Below, one piece after another: positions 11,489 to 22,515 of a stretch of DNA of 64,000 bases; the stretch's first letter is position 1, and each line of letters begins with the position of its first letter. The DNA is from Guadua angustifolia. Lineage: Eukaryota > Streptophyta > Magnoliopsida > Poales > Poaceae. Position numbers and translations under genes: made by a program. The stretch is from the NCBI GenBank assembly GCA_036346375.1, contig CM070517.1, forward strand, positions 46,038,200 through 46,102,199, in the 5' to 3' direction. The notes under the pieces are model-generated. The model had not been told where the DNA came from. It did no database searches and saw only the letters and a list, made by a program, of their open reading frames with translations.

Positions 11489-11826
11489 CAGTCATTTGAC
11501 TTGGGCTAATCTCAACAATTGCAGATTCTCTGTCATTAGGTCACTGCCACGTGGGTCCCACACGAACAATCATTTGACTTGGGCTTATCTCAACGATTGT
11601 AGATCCTCTGCCGTTAGGCCACTGCCGTGTGGGCCCGCACAGTCATTTGACTTGGGCTAATCTCAACAATTGCAGATCCTCTGCCGTTAGGTCACTACCA
11701 CGTGGGTCCCACACGAACAATCATTTGACTTGGGCTTATCTCAACTATTACAGATCCTCTGCTGTTAGGCCACTGCCGTGTGGGCCCGCACAGTCATTTG
11801 ACTTGGGCTAATCTCAACTATTGCAG
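11489..11826. repeat. Dimeric tandem repeat with CACGTGGG boxes
   Basis: CATTTGACTTGGGCT recurs at 11493, 11571, 11643, 11722 and 11795. The spacing alternates 78, 72, 79 and 73 bp, so the true period is a dimer of about 151 bp. One half-unit type carries GCTAATCTCAAC plus CCACGTGGGTCCCAC, the other GCTTATCTCAAC plus GCCGTGTGGGCCCGCAC. About 2.5 dimers are present. Confidence 0.85.
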
Positions 11827-12316
11827 TGGCCCAATGGCAAGATGCTATAACGGTAGAGGATATGCGTCCAATCTCAACTGTCAGATTGAAGGGAACATCG
11901 CTACAGTGAACAGTATTTAGCTACAGTTATATTCTGTATTACCCTATTGTTCCTCTCTATTTATTAAAAAATTATGCTGTACTCCTTTTTGGTCACAAAT
12001 AATTATCATTTTGGATATCTACGATCTAATGGTTTTATGTGGAGGGTTGGGGAAGGTTTTATTAACTGCTTTTTGAGTAGGTCCATCTATTTGCAAGTTG
12101 ATTTGGGCCATTGAACTGGTTTCTTTTTTTTAGCCTTCTCCAGTTTCTAGTGGTTCTGTGCTTTTGTTTGGGAGCTAGCAGGACTGCAGGAGGGAACAAC
12201 ACATAAAAAGGAGCGAGACACTCTTTTAATAGGCGTAGATATGTGATGATTTTATTACAAGACTGTCAATAACCGATAATGACACGGTGGGTTTTTCCAT
12301 TTGTATGTAGCTAGTA

Positions 12317-12571
12317 CTCTTACGTCAAAAATAGTTATCATTTTAAATATTAATATAGTTCTAAAAATATAGTTTTGACTACTAATTTTTATTATAATAT
12401 ATTTATAAAACCTAATAAAATTATAATATTATGAAAGTACTTTTCAAGATAAATCTATATATATGATTTTCATGTATCCAATGTAAATATTTAAAAAGAT
12501 ATTGACAACCAATGTTTCAAAAGTTTGCTTGTACCTATGTCTAAAACGATAACTATTTGTGACTGGAGGAG
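12317..12571. mobile_element. Stowaway-like MITE
   Basis: Left end TACTCTTACGTCAAAAATAG and right end, inverted, TACTCCTCCAGTCACAAATAG, flanked by TA. The interior is AT-rich and non-coding. A related left end (CTCCTTTTTGGTCACAAATA) lies at about 11982 and another (TACTCCCTCCAATCACAAAA) at about 12814, without matching right ends. Confidence 0.65.
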
Positions 12572-12579
12572 TAATTGAC

Positions 12580-13576
12580 TGGTAACCCTACAATTCACTG
12601 CAAGTATATGTATTTTAAGTGTTAAAACCTTTTTGTTTGGTCTTATCGGAAAGATTGGCTGTAATTGATATGTGAATTGTGACCTACATGTGTCTAGAGT
12701 ACTCAGGAACATATTTCCCCTAAAAACAACCTTAATTTTTTTTTGCATATACAATGCAATTTATAGGCAACTCTATAAAGTATTAGACTTAGGGTCTTAG
12801 GCTATTGCTTAATACTCCCTCCAATCACAAAAGATATGGTTTGGGATATGCGCGCTCCAACTTTCTCAACATTTGCTATTGGTAACTTTATAAATATTTA
12901 GTTTGTACACATGTAAATGATATGCATAGATTTATGTATTTCTCATCTGAGCCACCATGTCGCACCGGTTGCCAGCCGAGGTTTTCGGGTTTCGAAGTTC
13001 CCAATGGCTGCAGCTCAACCTGGCGTTGGCTTGGCCGGTAGCGACGGTGTGGCTCACCGGAGTGGGAGAGGAGAGAGGAAGGAGAGAGATAATGGAGCAC
13101 GAATCTCAGAACATGTTGGATAGTAGGGATAGTACATGTAGTTGCATGTACATACGGTTTTGATTTTTCACAGTGGAGGGCAGAATTTTGCATGGGATTA
13201 TCCGCTTTGTAAGGGGCGATATGGGGGAATAGTTGTAGGTGCCAGGGCTTCTATTTAACCGTTGAAAATGCTGATTTTGGGGAATTCTATGTGAACTTGC
13301 TTATTAACAAAATAGCCCTGATTAGAGATTGTGAACTAATAGCAGTACATGGGAGCGCCATGGATGATGCCAACTACAGAGCTCTTGTGTGCAACCAATG
13401 AGGACCTCTCCTGCCTGGATACCACATACTGTAATAGGCTACCAGAAATCTATGTTCGGTTTACAGATGCCCTGTTATGTACATTGGTCGGAATCCTCTG
13501 AGCACATGCAGGATTTCTGCATAGCATTTTAGTCTACGGAGTAGACCAATTGAAATTTACTTTTCGCATTGTATTT
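12580..13576. other. Intergenic, no supported gene
   Basis: Apart from the single MITE end near 12814, the stretch around 12950-13080 is moderately GC-rich with short open frames on both strands, but none matches a family I know. No repeats stand out. Confidence 0.35.
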
Positions 13577-14394
13577 TGTCGACGATTCGGGAATGGATTC
13601 CGAGATCAACAGGACTCCTTTTCTGCAAAGGGTTTAGCTCCGAGGGCCTACCGAGTTAGGGGGATGGTCAGATGGTTGAGAATGAGACAACGGACAAGAG
13701 TCTTTTTATCTTGATTCGGATCTTTCACGGAGGAGATAATGACCCTACGGGCTTCACTACTGTCAAAGGATGATTTACAGGGTGCTTACTCAGGAGCGTC
13801 GAGCCTCTCTCTTCTCTCCACTTCTTACAGATATGCTTGAGTGTCTCTCTTTTCTTTTGTCTACAGTTTCTTCTTGAGAGGATCGCCGTCTTTTCCAAAC
13901 TTATGCATAAACTGACTAACCCTTCTCTTCTCAACGTTACATACAACGGGGTATTTATAGACGATTACAGTCTTGCATCATTTATTACAGAATGACATGC
14001 CACTACTGTGCCCGGACGTGGGTGTAACTGTTGCTCTTGCTTTTCGCCATGCCGTGACGTGTCACGTGAGCGTAGTGGGCTTAGAACATGGCCGTACGGC
14101 CATTCGAGCCGCCGAGTGATTAATGCCATGTCGTCTTCGTGGGCCATGCTCGACCCGCCGATCATGCCCGAGATCTTCCTTCAGCCTTGGTCGTCCGTCG
14201 CACTCTTCCGAGCAGGCACACTCGGGAAACAGGGGCACATGCTCGGGGACGAGTTTGGTCGTGGTCGGGACAGACCCATAGGTCGATCTACCCGAAGGTC
14301 TTCCTTGGGGACACCGTCCAAGGGTAAGCATAGCCAGCCGCCAATTGGCCACCGGGGTACGATGGTCTTCATGGGAGTTACCCAATCCCCAACA
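13577..14394. mobile_element. Solo LTR of a gypsy element
   Basis: Begins TGTCGACGATTCGGGAATGG and ends CCCAATCCCCAACA, the TG...CA termini of an LTR. It shares the first 15 bases and the overall design (GTATTTATAGA, TTATTACAG, final CCAATCCCC.ACA) with the LTRs of the element at 51605-59671. Flanking five bases are TATTT and TTTTT, a target duplication with one mismatch. No internal retroelement sequence adjoins either side, so it is an 818 bp solo LTR left by LTR-LTR recombination. Confidence 0.75.
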
Positions 14395-15381
14395 TTTTTC
14401 TTTTAGAATTTAGCACCTTGTAAGCTGCAAGTTTGTTCCAATATATTTTTCCATTGAAGAAATTTAGTGTAGTTATTGCAATTTCTCTATCTCTCTCTAC
14501 CCTATTAAATGTTTTGGAAGATATCAAATGGTTGTGATATGTCATTTAATAAGGATATACATGACATTTCTTATTAAGTATTTCTTCAATTGAGTGCTTC
14601 TTTGGTCTGTACGCATAGTAAGCTGCGAACAAATATAGCGAAATGGAGGGAGAATGTCATCGAAACTATGCAGTTGGCATCTGAGATTGTCTACGTATCC
14701 TCTTTATTTAGCTACTGATAGGTACTTCTATTTCAAAATTTGATTTAATTACAATCTACCGATATAGTTAAATGAATCAACAATTATGCATTATGCTGAT
14801 AACTCTTTCAATAAATGAATCAACTATTCAATGGTATGCATTATGTATTTTATAGGACGCTGATGCATTCAGTTCACATTTTAACTATAATATTCTCACT
14901 TTGTTCTTCTACTGGTGTTTGTGTGGTGCGGATATAAGCTATTCCAGCTTTGTGCTCTATAAGAATAATTTCCTCAAATTCTCACTACATGGAACATCGA
15001 TCTTGTACCATTCAAACCAAAGAAATTCAAGAAAACGTGCAAACCAAAACGATCCAAAGACTTGGCTCAGATGTGAAAATTTGAGGAAATTTCTAAGTGA
15101 GAAAGAAATTAGGACCAAATCTTAGATTCGTTTGGAATTTGCAGATCTCTATTTGGGGGACCAGCTCATGCCTTGAAGGGCGTCGGAGCAGAGGATGAAG
15201 GGGATGTTATGGTTGAGGTTGCCAGTGGTTGCGGCCGAGAGAGGAAACCAAGGTGCTGTAGGCAATGTCGCATGATTGACTCTAGAGATAGTAGCTAGTA
15301 TGGACCTAAGGGCCGGCGGCGAGGACACTGGGACTGGCAGGCGGCAGCAACCACTATTCTAGCTAGGGTTTGGAGAACTCC

Positions 15382-15383
<2 letters not shown>
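14395..15383. other. Intergenic, start of the duplicated block
   Basis: Sequence at 14585-14640 (ATTGAGTGCTTC onward) matches 33667-33725 and marks the left limit of the duplicated block. The following ~650 bp are absent from the second copy. An open frame at 14901-15125 is AT-rich and unrecognised. Confidence 0.45.

Positions 15384-15424
<41 letters not shown>
15384..15424. repeat. (GA)n microsatellite
   Basis: About 20 uninterrupted GA units. The homologous position in the second copy of the block (about 33757-33778) has only a short GTGTGTGAGAGAGA run. Confidence 0.95.
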
Positions 15425-15428
<4 letters not shown>

Positions 15429-16637
15429 GTGGGTTGGAACGGCCAAATGGTTGGAGGTGATTTGAAGAATGGGGAATTCGTGGAAGTTGGAAGCGTGATT
15501 CGGTTCTTCGGTCTTTCGGTTTCTAAAACTAAATAACCGAACCGAAAACCAAATAATATTAAGATAAAAACTGAACTTTAAACAAAAATAAAAAAATGAT
15601 TTTTAGTTATTTTTCGGTTTTTCAGTTTCGATTAAAAAATAGCCACCGCTAGTAAGCGTGCACCATTGAACTTTGTTGGGATGGACTAGACTCCCAGGGA
15701 CCTGATGTGCTGAACAATTTAGAAGCAAGCCTCTCACGGAAGAATATAATGTACAGAAAATGTGGCATGCTCATACGTACAGGTCTAAGCAGACGGCCCA
15801 TATGACGATTTTTGTGATCATACTAAACGGTTTTCTGAGACGTCCATATTAACCATGCTTAACAAAATTAGAGGTAACTAATGTTAGGAGACCATAAGCG
15901 TCGGATCATTTTCTGACGGTCGATCACGCGCAGCCTATTCTCTCACGCGTCAGACGAGCCACTAATGGCCTTAAAACCCCACTACTCCTCGTACCCCGCC
16001 CCGCTTCCCTTAAAACCCCACTACTCGTATCCCACTTCCGAGAACAAACAGAACCACGACCTCTCGCCTCCCAAGCCAGGAACCCAAGAAACAAGCCCTT
16101 CGATCCTTTCGGGCGATATGGGTTCGATCCTCTCGCTTGGTATGGGTTCGATCCTTTCCCAAGATAGCTCGGATGGTATGGGTGACCATGGCAATGGAGT
16201 AGAGGTGCCGAAGGATCAGCGGTTTGAGGTCGAGGAGGAGTTCGGCGCCGCCGCCGTCGACGACGTACACCCGCATCTGCACGAGTGGGAGGTCCATGAT
16301 GCTGATGACGCCCCGGAGGGATGGCTTCAGGGGAGGGAGGAGCTGATGACGCCGTCGACGACGTACACCCGCATCTGCACGAGCGGGAGGTCCATGATGC
16401 TGATGACACGCCCCGGAGGGATGGCTTTAGGGGAGGCATCTGCACGCTTGGTTTGGGTTCGATCCTTTCCCAAGATAGCTCGGATGGTATGGGTGACCAT
16501 GGCTATGGAGTAGAGGTGCCGAAGGAGCGGTTTGAGGTCGAGGAGGAGTTTGGCGGGGCCGCCGTCGACGACGTACACCCGCATCTGCACGAGCGGGAGG
16601 TCCATGATGCTGATGACGCCCTGGAGGGATGGCTCCA

Positions 16638-17050
16638 TGTGAGGTTCCAAGCAATCTCTCAGGAAGAAACTATCAAGTAGCTTACAATCTCTCAGGAGTT
16701 TACAGTTTCACCGCCGCCAGTATTCGCCTCCAAGAACAAGAACAAGAAAACCTCACGCCTATAGCCGCCGCCTGTCTTCTCTATTTTCCCTTTTTCCTTT
16801 GTATACTTCTCAACCTAATCAATCACAGCCGCCCGATGCATCGCACGGCTACCGTAGCTACCAGAGTTTATATGCCTACATGTTTACCCAGTCAGGACCG
16901 AACAGACGCATGTTCAGCTTCTGGGTTCGCTGCTTCCGCTTAACTGGGCCTTCTTTCTCCGGACTTGAAACCGCCTCCTGAATCTTCAGTTCTGGCGCCT
17001 CCCCTCCGTGAGATGCTTCATGTCCTGGTTGTCTCGGTGAAGTGCTGACA
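16638..17050 (-). repeat. 3' LTR of the gene-capturing retrotransposon
   Basis: 413 bp. It matches 19760-20158 along its length with small indels. Confidence 0.88.
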
Positions 17051-17560
17051 TCCTCCCTTCCTTGAAAACCAGCTTGTCCCCAAGCTGAAGCTCTTGGGAA
17101 TTGAATCTTCAATGTTTGCCTATCTTCCCAAGTGTCCATAGACTTCGGCCGTGTAGCCCAATGCACGAGAACTTGCGGAATCACCCTTCCCGCTCGGCGG
17201 CACAACCTGCGATTGATAACTTGCAAAAGAAACTGTAATTGCTGGTCCAGATCAGGACTATGGGCACTGACCTGACAAGGTGCTCCCTTGGCTGGCTTGA
17301 GGAGCCTATCGTGAAGAGCCTGTATTAAGGAGACCTGCTCAAGCCATATAGACTTTCTAACCGATATTGCTGCAACAGGAAGAACAGCGTCCTTGTTTTC
17401 GACGTGGAGGTCTGGACGGCGAGACAATGCATCCGCATCCCAATTATCTTGTCCTTTCTTATCTTGAATGGTAAATGGAAGTCGGAGCAGTTGGACTCGA
17501 GAATCAAAGGAATAGTATGATCGAAATCTCGCCGAGAGGCCGTCCGATAAGTGCTTGAAA
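17051..17560 (-). pseudogene. C-terminal gypsy pol fragment
   Basis: Minus-strand translation contains DNWDADALSRRPDLH (the typical end of the gypsy RNase H/linker, usually ADALSRR) and later QVLVHWATRPKSMDTWEDRQ and AWGQAGFQGREDVS, the chromodomain-like end of chromovirus-type gypsy polyproteins. The integrase that should lie between these is deleted, with only about 90 residues of linker left. It abuts the captured gene block at about 17570. Confidence 0.75.
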
Positions 17561-17658
17561 CATATGTTCAAGTTACGTAACTAATTGGTGATGTTACGAT
17601 GGTTTCTTTGAACGCCGGTTATCGTCCGGGTGATGAAGTCTCTAAGACTGCTCTAGTG

Positions 17659-18561
17659 CTACGGTTTCATGAGTGCCTGCAGTTGAATGCTAGTGATCGC
17701 TGGGCACCGTTTCACCAGAGGGATAATTTTTGTGTAGCCAACTTGATACATCTCAGGCAAAATGTTGAACTGATGACGAATTGCAACTGAGACACTAAGG
17801 GGGTCTTGAGATGCGACATCCTCAAGAAGAAGAAAGCCATACCGTCTAGCAAACTTCTGATGAGTCATTCTTGTTGGAAGAATAAAGTTGGATATTAACG
17901 AGTCAATAGAGTAGATCTCACAAAGAGCTGCAATGGCATGGCCTGCTTCCTTTCCTTTCTTTCCTCCACCAAATGCTTCATATGCAGTCCCATATGAGGT
18001 AGTGTCTTCTAGATCAATCTCAGAAATTTCTGAATCGGTGTCGCATTCGTCATCCTGCACTTTAAAAGCTTTACTCTTCGGCAAAGTTTCACCAAGTTTG
18101 CTTCTATTCTCTATTCCACCACTAAAGAGTTGGCGAATCTGAGTATCACTATTGACATTCGTGTACTTTGTATCAGGACAATAGTTATAGGCACATTTCT
18201 GAAATTTATCAGCAGCGAATTTTCGCTGTGCAACAGCAATTATTTCAATCTCGGACAGGTAAGCACGGTCAACCAACTTTCCAGCTGTTTCCATATTCAC
18301 AAGGAGGGATCCAAAAGGACGCCAATACACCTCGCAGAAATCATACATTGAACATCTTGGGTAACCATTCTGCCTGAATTCATAAACCAGGATGTTCTTC
18401 CCATCTTGATGGCAGTATACTAGTAAGACAACCAGAGTCCTATGGTGTTTTCTTGAAAGCAAGGACACCTCATTTTTCAACTGCTTCTTTCCTTGGTGTG
18501 AATCATTTGTAGGCACGTTCACTGCAATCTTCTTCCCATCTGTCAGCTTCTCATAATACAC
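17659..18561 (-). CDS. In-frame chimeric ORF: receptor kinase + organellar DNA polymerase + myosin VIII fragments
   Basis: One uninterrupted 300-codon frame joins pieces of unrelated genes. From the N-terminus: a kinase N-lobe of the LRR receptor kinase type (VYYEKLTDGKKIAVNV, NEVSLLSRKHHRTLVVLL, NILVYEF). Then, from about 18370, a plant organellar PolI-type DNA polymerase segment (VYWRPFGSLLVNMETAGKLV, LVDRAYLSEIE, NVNSDTQIRQLF, SYGTAYEAFGGGKKGKEA, LCEIYSIDSLISNFILP). Then, from about 17879, a class VIII myosin motor segment (TRMTHQKFARRYGFLLLED, HQFNILPEMYQVGYTK). The last ~25 residues are unrecognised. The kinase frame is open upstream to about 18625 and includes GSGGFGTV. The catalytic AVK lysine is replaced by N, so no kinase activity is expected. 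The frame may be chance or selected. No promoter other than the LTR is evident. Confidence 0.75.
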   Translation of the reverse strand: MYYEKLTDGKKIAVNVPTNDSHQGKKQLKNEVSLLSRKHHRTLVVLLVYCHQDGKNILVYEFRQNGYPRCSMYDFCEVYWRPFGSLLVNMETAGKLVDRAYLSEIEIIAVAQRKFAADKFQKCAYNYCPDTKYTNVNSDTQIRQLFSGGIENRSKLGETLPKSKAFKVQDDECDTDSEISEIDLEDTTSYGTAYEAFGGGKKGKEAGHAIAALCEIYSIDSLISNFILPTRMTHQKFARRYGFLLLEDVASQDPLSVSVAIRHQFNILPEMYQVGYTKIIPLVKRCPAITSIQLQALMKP

Positions 18562-18840
18562 TGTCCCAAAACCTCCAGAGCCGATCCTGTTTGCAAAGTT
18601 GTTGGTCGCCAGATTTGGTCGAGATAAATTGTAGGCATGAGCTTTGTCTCGATGGCAATTTCATTTGGGTGGCGCTTGACTTCAGTAACCATGCGAGGCG
18701 GGACCTTCGTAAGATCATCTTCTGAGTATTTCTTAACGGTTTTGCGGTTTAGCATGTAGCAAGTGAGGGCAGCTCCAAATAAGAAGGATATTCCAAGCGG
18801 CGTAGACATAATGATTATCACGTGGCGCTTCTCGACTTCC
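18543..18840 (-). pseudogene. Receptor kinase transmembrane and juxtamembrane fragment
   Basis: Minus-strand frame reads RHVIIIMSTPLGISFLFGAA, a hydrophobic membrane segment, followed by LNRKTVKKYSEDDLTKVPP. It leads, with a frame change near 18640, into the kinase glycine loop GSGGFGTV. It is the upstream part of the captured receptor kinase in the retrotransposon. The extracellular domain is not recognisable in 18841-19330. Confidence 0.65.
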
Positions 18841-19334
18841 CTATTCCAAGATACATGTTCCTGAGTAGCTGAAAATGATGCTTCTACTTAGCAAAGCCCC
18901 GTGAATGACTCGGATAGCTTGTTATTCGAAGATACAATTCACTCGGCTTGGGTAAACTGCTTTCGGATATGAAGGCACACCGCCACTCGGTTGATTGTTG
19001 TCAAGTGGATGGTATCGAGTTTGAAGAGCCACCGAGGTCAGGAATTGGACCTGTGACCGGAGAATGCGAGGAGTATCACCGACCCCAATGCCCACCCTCC
19101 GATGAAGAATACTCGTGGTGGCGATCTGCCATTATCGCCGCCTTGGGCAACGCTTCGAGAAGAGGAAGTCGACATCCCATCGGAGGAGCGATACCTTCCT
19201 TGACATGAGTTGGTACTTGGTAACTTTGCAAGAACTACGCCCGATTTGATGCTTCAAATCCGTCACGAAGTTTGTAGTTCCATCACACTACCCTCCATCT
19301 TTGGCTTCGGGCCTCGATCATCCCATGCTCTTGG

Positions 19335-19694
19335 TTAATTTCGCGAGAGGATCATCGACGCAAAACTCATACGCATCAACTCATGCTCTTTGGAATTGAA
19401 TGAATCCAAGTGAACTTGCTCCAAAACCGGGCCGATTTGATTCCTCAGATCAATCGTCGAGGTGTGCAAATCAGTCACCTGATTCTCCACGGTCGGCCTC
19501 CACGCCACCATCTGCTCGTGTTCTTCAGCCAGTTTCCGCATCGAGTCGTCCATGCGCCGGATGTACTGCTGCACATCCGCGACCATCGATCGAGTCTCCT
19601 CCTCCTTATTGCTATTCTCTTCCAACTTGGCCAGGATCATGGCGAGAGGATCATCGGATTTAGGCGGCGCCATGGCTTTCGTCCAGCTCTTCAA
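19335..19694 (-). CDS. Gag N-terminal fragment of the retrotransposon
   Basis: About 119 residues beginning near MAPPKSDDPLAMILAKLEEN. They form a charged, helical, probably coiled-coil segment (VADVQQYIRRMDDSMRKLAE) like the start of gypsy gag proteins, placed directly inside the 5' LTR. The capsid core and zinc knuckle are not seen. 18850-19330 next to it holds sequence I cannot assign. Confidence 0.6.
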   Translation of the reverse strand: MKSWTKAMAPPKSDDPLAMILAKLEENSNKEEETRSMVADVQQYIRRMDDSMRKLAEEHEQMVAWRPTVENQVTDLHTSTIDLRNQIGPVLEQVHLDSFNSKEHELMRMSFASMILSRN

Positions 19695-19759
19695 GCGATT
19701 GAAATGATCGTGCCCCGCCGCCAGATCGATTTAACGCCCCAAGACCGGCTCGATACGGA

Positions 19760-20158
19760 TGTGAGGTTCCAAGCAATCTCTCGGGAAGAAACTATCAAGT
19801 AGCTTACAATCTCTCGAGTTTACAGTTTCACCGCCCGATGATTCGCCTCCAAGAACAAGAACAAGAAAACCTCACGCCTATAGCCGCTTTGTCTTCTCTA
19901 TTTTCCCTTTTTCCTTTGTATACTTCTCAACCTAATCAATCACAACCGCCCGATGCATCGCATCGGCTACCGTAACTACCGAGTTTATATGCCTACATGT
20001 TTACCCGGTCGGGACGAGCAGGCGCATGTTCAACAGGTTATTGCTTCCGCTTAATCGGGCCTTCTTTCTCCGGACTTGAAACCGCCTCCACGATCTTGAT
20101 TCTGCGCCTCCCCTCCGTGAGATGCTTCATGTCTGGTTGTCTCGGTGAAGTCTTGACA
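19760..20158 (-). repeat. 5' LTR of the gene-capturing retrotransposon
   Basis: 399 bp. It differs from the 3' LTR by scattered substitutions and short deletions, so the insertion is not recent. Confidence 0.88.
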
Positions 20159-20622
20159 CTCCGAGGATGGAGGAGGAGGAGGTCGGCGGCGCCGTCAAAG
20201 ACGACCAGCAGCTGCCAGCGGCACGAGGAGGTGAAATCCCGGCGCCGGCGATGTCTGGACGGCTGGCTCGATTGGGTGGAGGAGGAGGAGTTCGACGATG
20301 AGCCGCGCCGCAGCACGAGGAGGACCAGGTCCCTGTATTCGACACCACCGAGGCGCTCCAGCACGCTCTCCTTGAGTTCTTTACCGAGTGCCGACTGGAG
20401 GAGAAGGGCAAGAAGCCCTGTACCACCTGCTTCACCGACCCAACCATTCGTAAGCGGAAGAAACTCTATCCCAATTCTTTCAAGAAGCATTACACTTCTT
20501 GCCACCGACAAATCATGCGCAAGAAGTCGAGGCGCATTGAGTGCACCTATTGCAACAACTGGTTTGCCACCCTGACTGCGTACTACGAGCATAAGGCGAT
20601 ATTTCATGCGAACCATCGCTAG

Positions 20623-22515
20623 GGTACGTACCTCAACGAAGTGAAAAATTTGGAACTCTTAGGTATTTTTTTATGTCCATTTTCCTAAAGAGAGTTTTGC
20701 GTAACATTGCCAATTGCTTAAACTACTCTTGAAGCAATTGTTGATTCATACATGCACATTGGAGCCTTTCATTTTTTGAAATGTCCCATTTGATTCTGGA
20801 TGTTTTCCATGCAGGCAGCAGATTGCGGATAGAGCATTTTCAAAAATGCTATGATTGAACCAACAGACATTATATACTAATGAAATTTAAAGTAAACTGA
20901 CAATATGAGCACCAAAATGCGGAGTGTTAAGTCCTACCTTCTGAACGAGAAGAGCAACGGGAAGACCAAATAATTAGAGGATGAGATGCTCCAGGAAACG
21001 TGAATCCGCTGCAGCCTGTAGCGATCTTTGTTCCATCGAGATGTATTATGTATTATTGCACTTACTAAATGAATTGAAGGAGATGATCTATTATGTATAA
21101 TTTTTTTTTTTTTTTAGATGAAGAAGATGATCTAGAAGTAGTCGTGTTTGAGTCGGACTCTAACAAGTGTCCCCATTGAATTTGGGTTTTGTGGTGGTGG
21201 TGTGTGTGTGTGTGGGGGGGGTATTTAAGCAGGCCGTGTATTTGAAGAGCCACAGGCGATATCAAGGTGTCTGAAGAACTTCCAACTATAGTGGTTTAAA
21301 TTATGTTCATTGCTTATGTTCTTTGAAGCTATTAAGTAGCAATAAATGTACAGTGAAACACAAGAAAAAAAGGATTGAAATATAAGTTTCGCTATTGACC
21401 ACCTATCTCACCAATTTGGAGAAGGCTTTTCACTACTAAAGGATGATGGGAGGGCAAAGTGTTAGCAACTACTGGCCATAAATAAATAACACAGTTTGTT
21501 AATCGTTTACGAGAAGCTCTACAACACTTTGCTTTATCATAAATAACTAGGCAAGGGTGGGAGCACGGCTAGCCGTCTCTTACGGTAGTGAAGCACGTTA
21601 AAGAAGACTAGATTTACAGTTTTACTTGATAAAAAAACTAAATTTGAGAAAAATAAAGTAAGTGAAACTAGAAAAGTCATCACTCATTAGGAGCTACGCA
21701 AATAGGTCGGGAGACGTGCCTGGTCTGAATTAAGATCGATGACTTACGGAGGACTCGGATCAGTCTGTGACTCATGACATGCACGGCGCGGATCGCCGGT
21801 CTTTGGAGCCTAGCTAGCTGCTTGATGGTGATCCGATAATCTCCGACGAATCGGCGGCGACGACAAGATGATTGTCGCACGCTGCATTATACGTACGTTC
21901 ATATATGCCACTAAACTGAATACCCGCTGGTCGAAATGGTCCTGTGATCCAAATTGTTCAGCCGGTTAAAGATACGAGTTGAATTTGAGTAATTTTAGAT
22001 GTATTTCGGCCGTGCATGAGTACCAATATAAGACTAAGAGGTGCACCCCATGTAGCAAAATTACAAATTATGAGTTGAGTTATATGAAATAAAGCAAGAC
22101 CATTGGACATCACGATTGGCGTGATTGCTATGAGTTGAGAGAGGGAGATTTGCTGCACAAGAGAGTAGAGATTTGATTGCACAAGTTAAAGATTCATTGT
22201 TTTCATATTATACCTGAAGGAAGCTCTTGCAATTCTATCTGTTTCAGATTGGTTTGCAAGTTTTCGTGTGTGGTGCTGTAAAAAATCGGGCAGCTTAGGC
22301 ATTAATTAGCTATTCTTGATAGTTGATCCATGTCACACTATGCACCTCACCAGTCGGCTGACACCACCACATGTCTACCGGCGACAAGCACCACCTCTTT
22401 CCTGTTGCTAGCGTTGCCGTCTCTTCTCCCCCGTCGCCCGTGGCGTCCAGCACCGCCCCCTGTCCCCACCCCAAACAGTCTCAAGCTCCAATAAGCAGAA
22501 GCGTGATCATCTTTT
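20623..22515. other. 3' flank of cassette 1, including an F-box promoter remnant
   Basis: Homologous to 35153-37045 throughout. Within it, 21110-21275 (TCGAGT/TCGGACTC region, then GTATTTAAGCAGGCCGTGTA) matches the promoter and leader of the F-box genes, but the coding part is absent. A TG-rich run sits at 21201-21222 and a T-run at about 21102. The last recognisable homology is at CAGTCTCAAGCTCCAATAAG near 22480. The remaining bases to 22845 are AT-rich with a single MITE-like end (CAAACGGACCC near 22700). Confidence 0.7.

Larger units (their letters stand above)
16638..20158 (-). mobile_element. LTR retrotransposon (Ty3/gypsy-derived) carrying captured host gene fragments
   Basis: Direct terminal repeats 16638-17050 (413 bp) and 19760-20158 (399 bp) both start TGTGAGGTTCCAAGC and end TGACA on the plus strand. 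The element reads on the minus strand, where the LTR is TGTCA...CTCACA. Flanks CTCCA (16633-16637) and CTCCG (20159-20163) are a near-perfect five-base TSD. A degenerate initiator-Met-type primer site (GTATCGAGCC) follows the 5' LTR. The interior has a gag start (19694-19335), the end of a gypsy pol (17571-17050) and, between them, non-retroviral sequence with pieces of at least three host genes. Protease, reverse transcriptase and integrase core are missing, so it depends on helpers. In design it resembles maize Bs1 (established example of gene transduction). Confidence 0.88.
15965..20622 (+). pseudogene. C2H2-type zinc-finger gene, cassette 1, split by a retrotransposon
   Basis: The two halves, 15965-16637 and 20159-20622, align with the open gene at 34325-35152. 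The first half begins with the same ATGGCCTTAAAAC and contains an internal tandem duplication of about 300 bp: the segment from GGGTTCGATCCTTTCCC to ATGATGCTGATGAC occurs at about 16145-16310 and again at 16455-16620, with a further partial copy between. The second half still encodes CTTC and the finger CTYCNNWFATLTAYYEHKAIFH, but has frame damage near 20215-20310. The 3.5 kb retrotransposon separates the halves, and CTCCA/CTCCG at its borders is a probable five-base target duplication. Inactive in this form. Confidence 0.85.
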
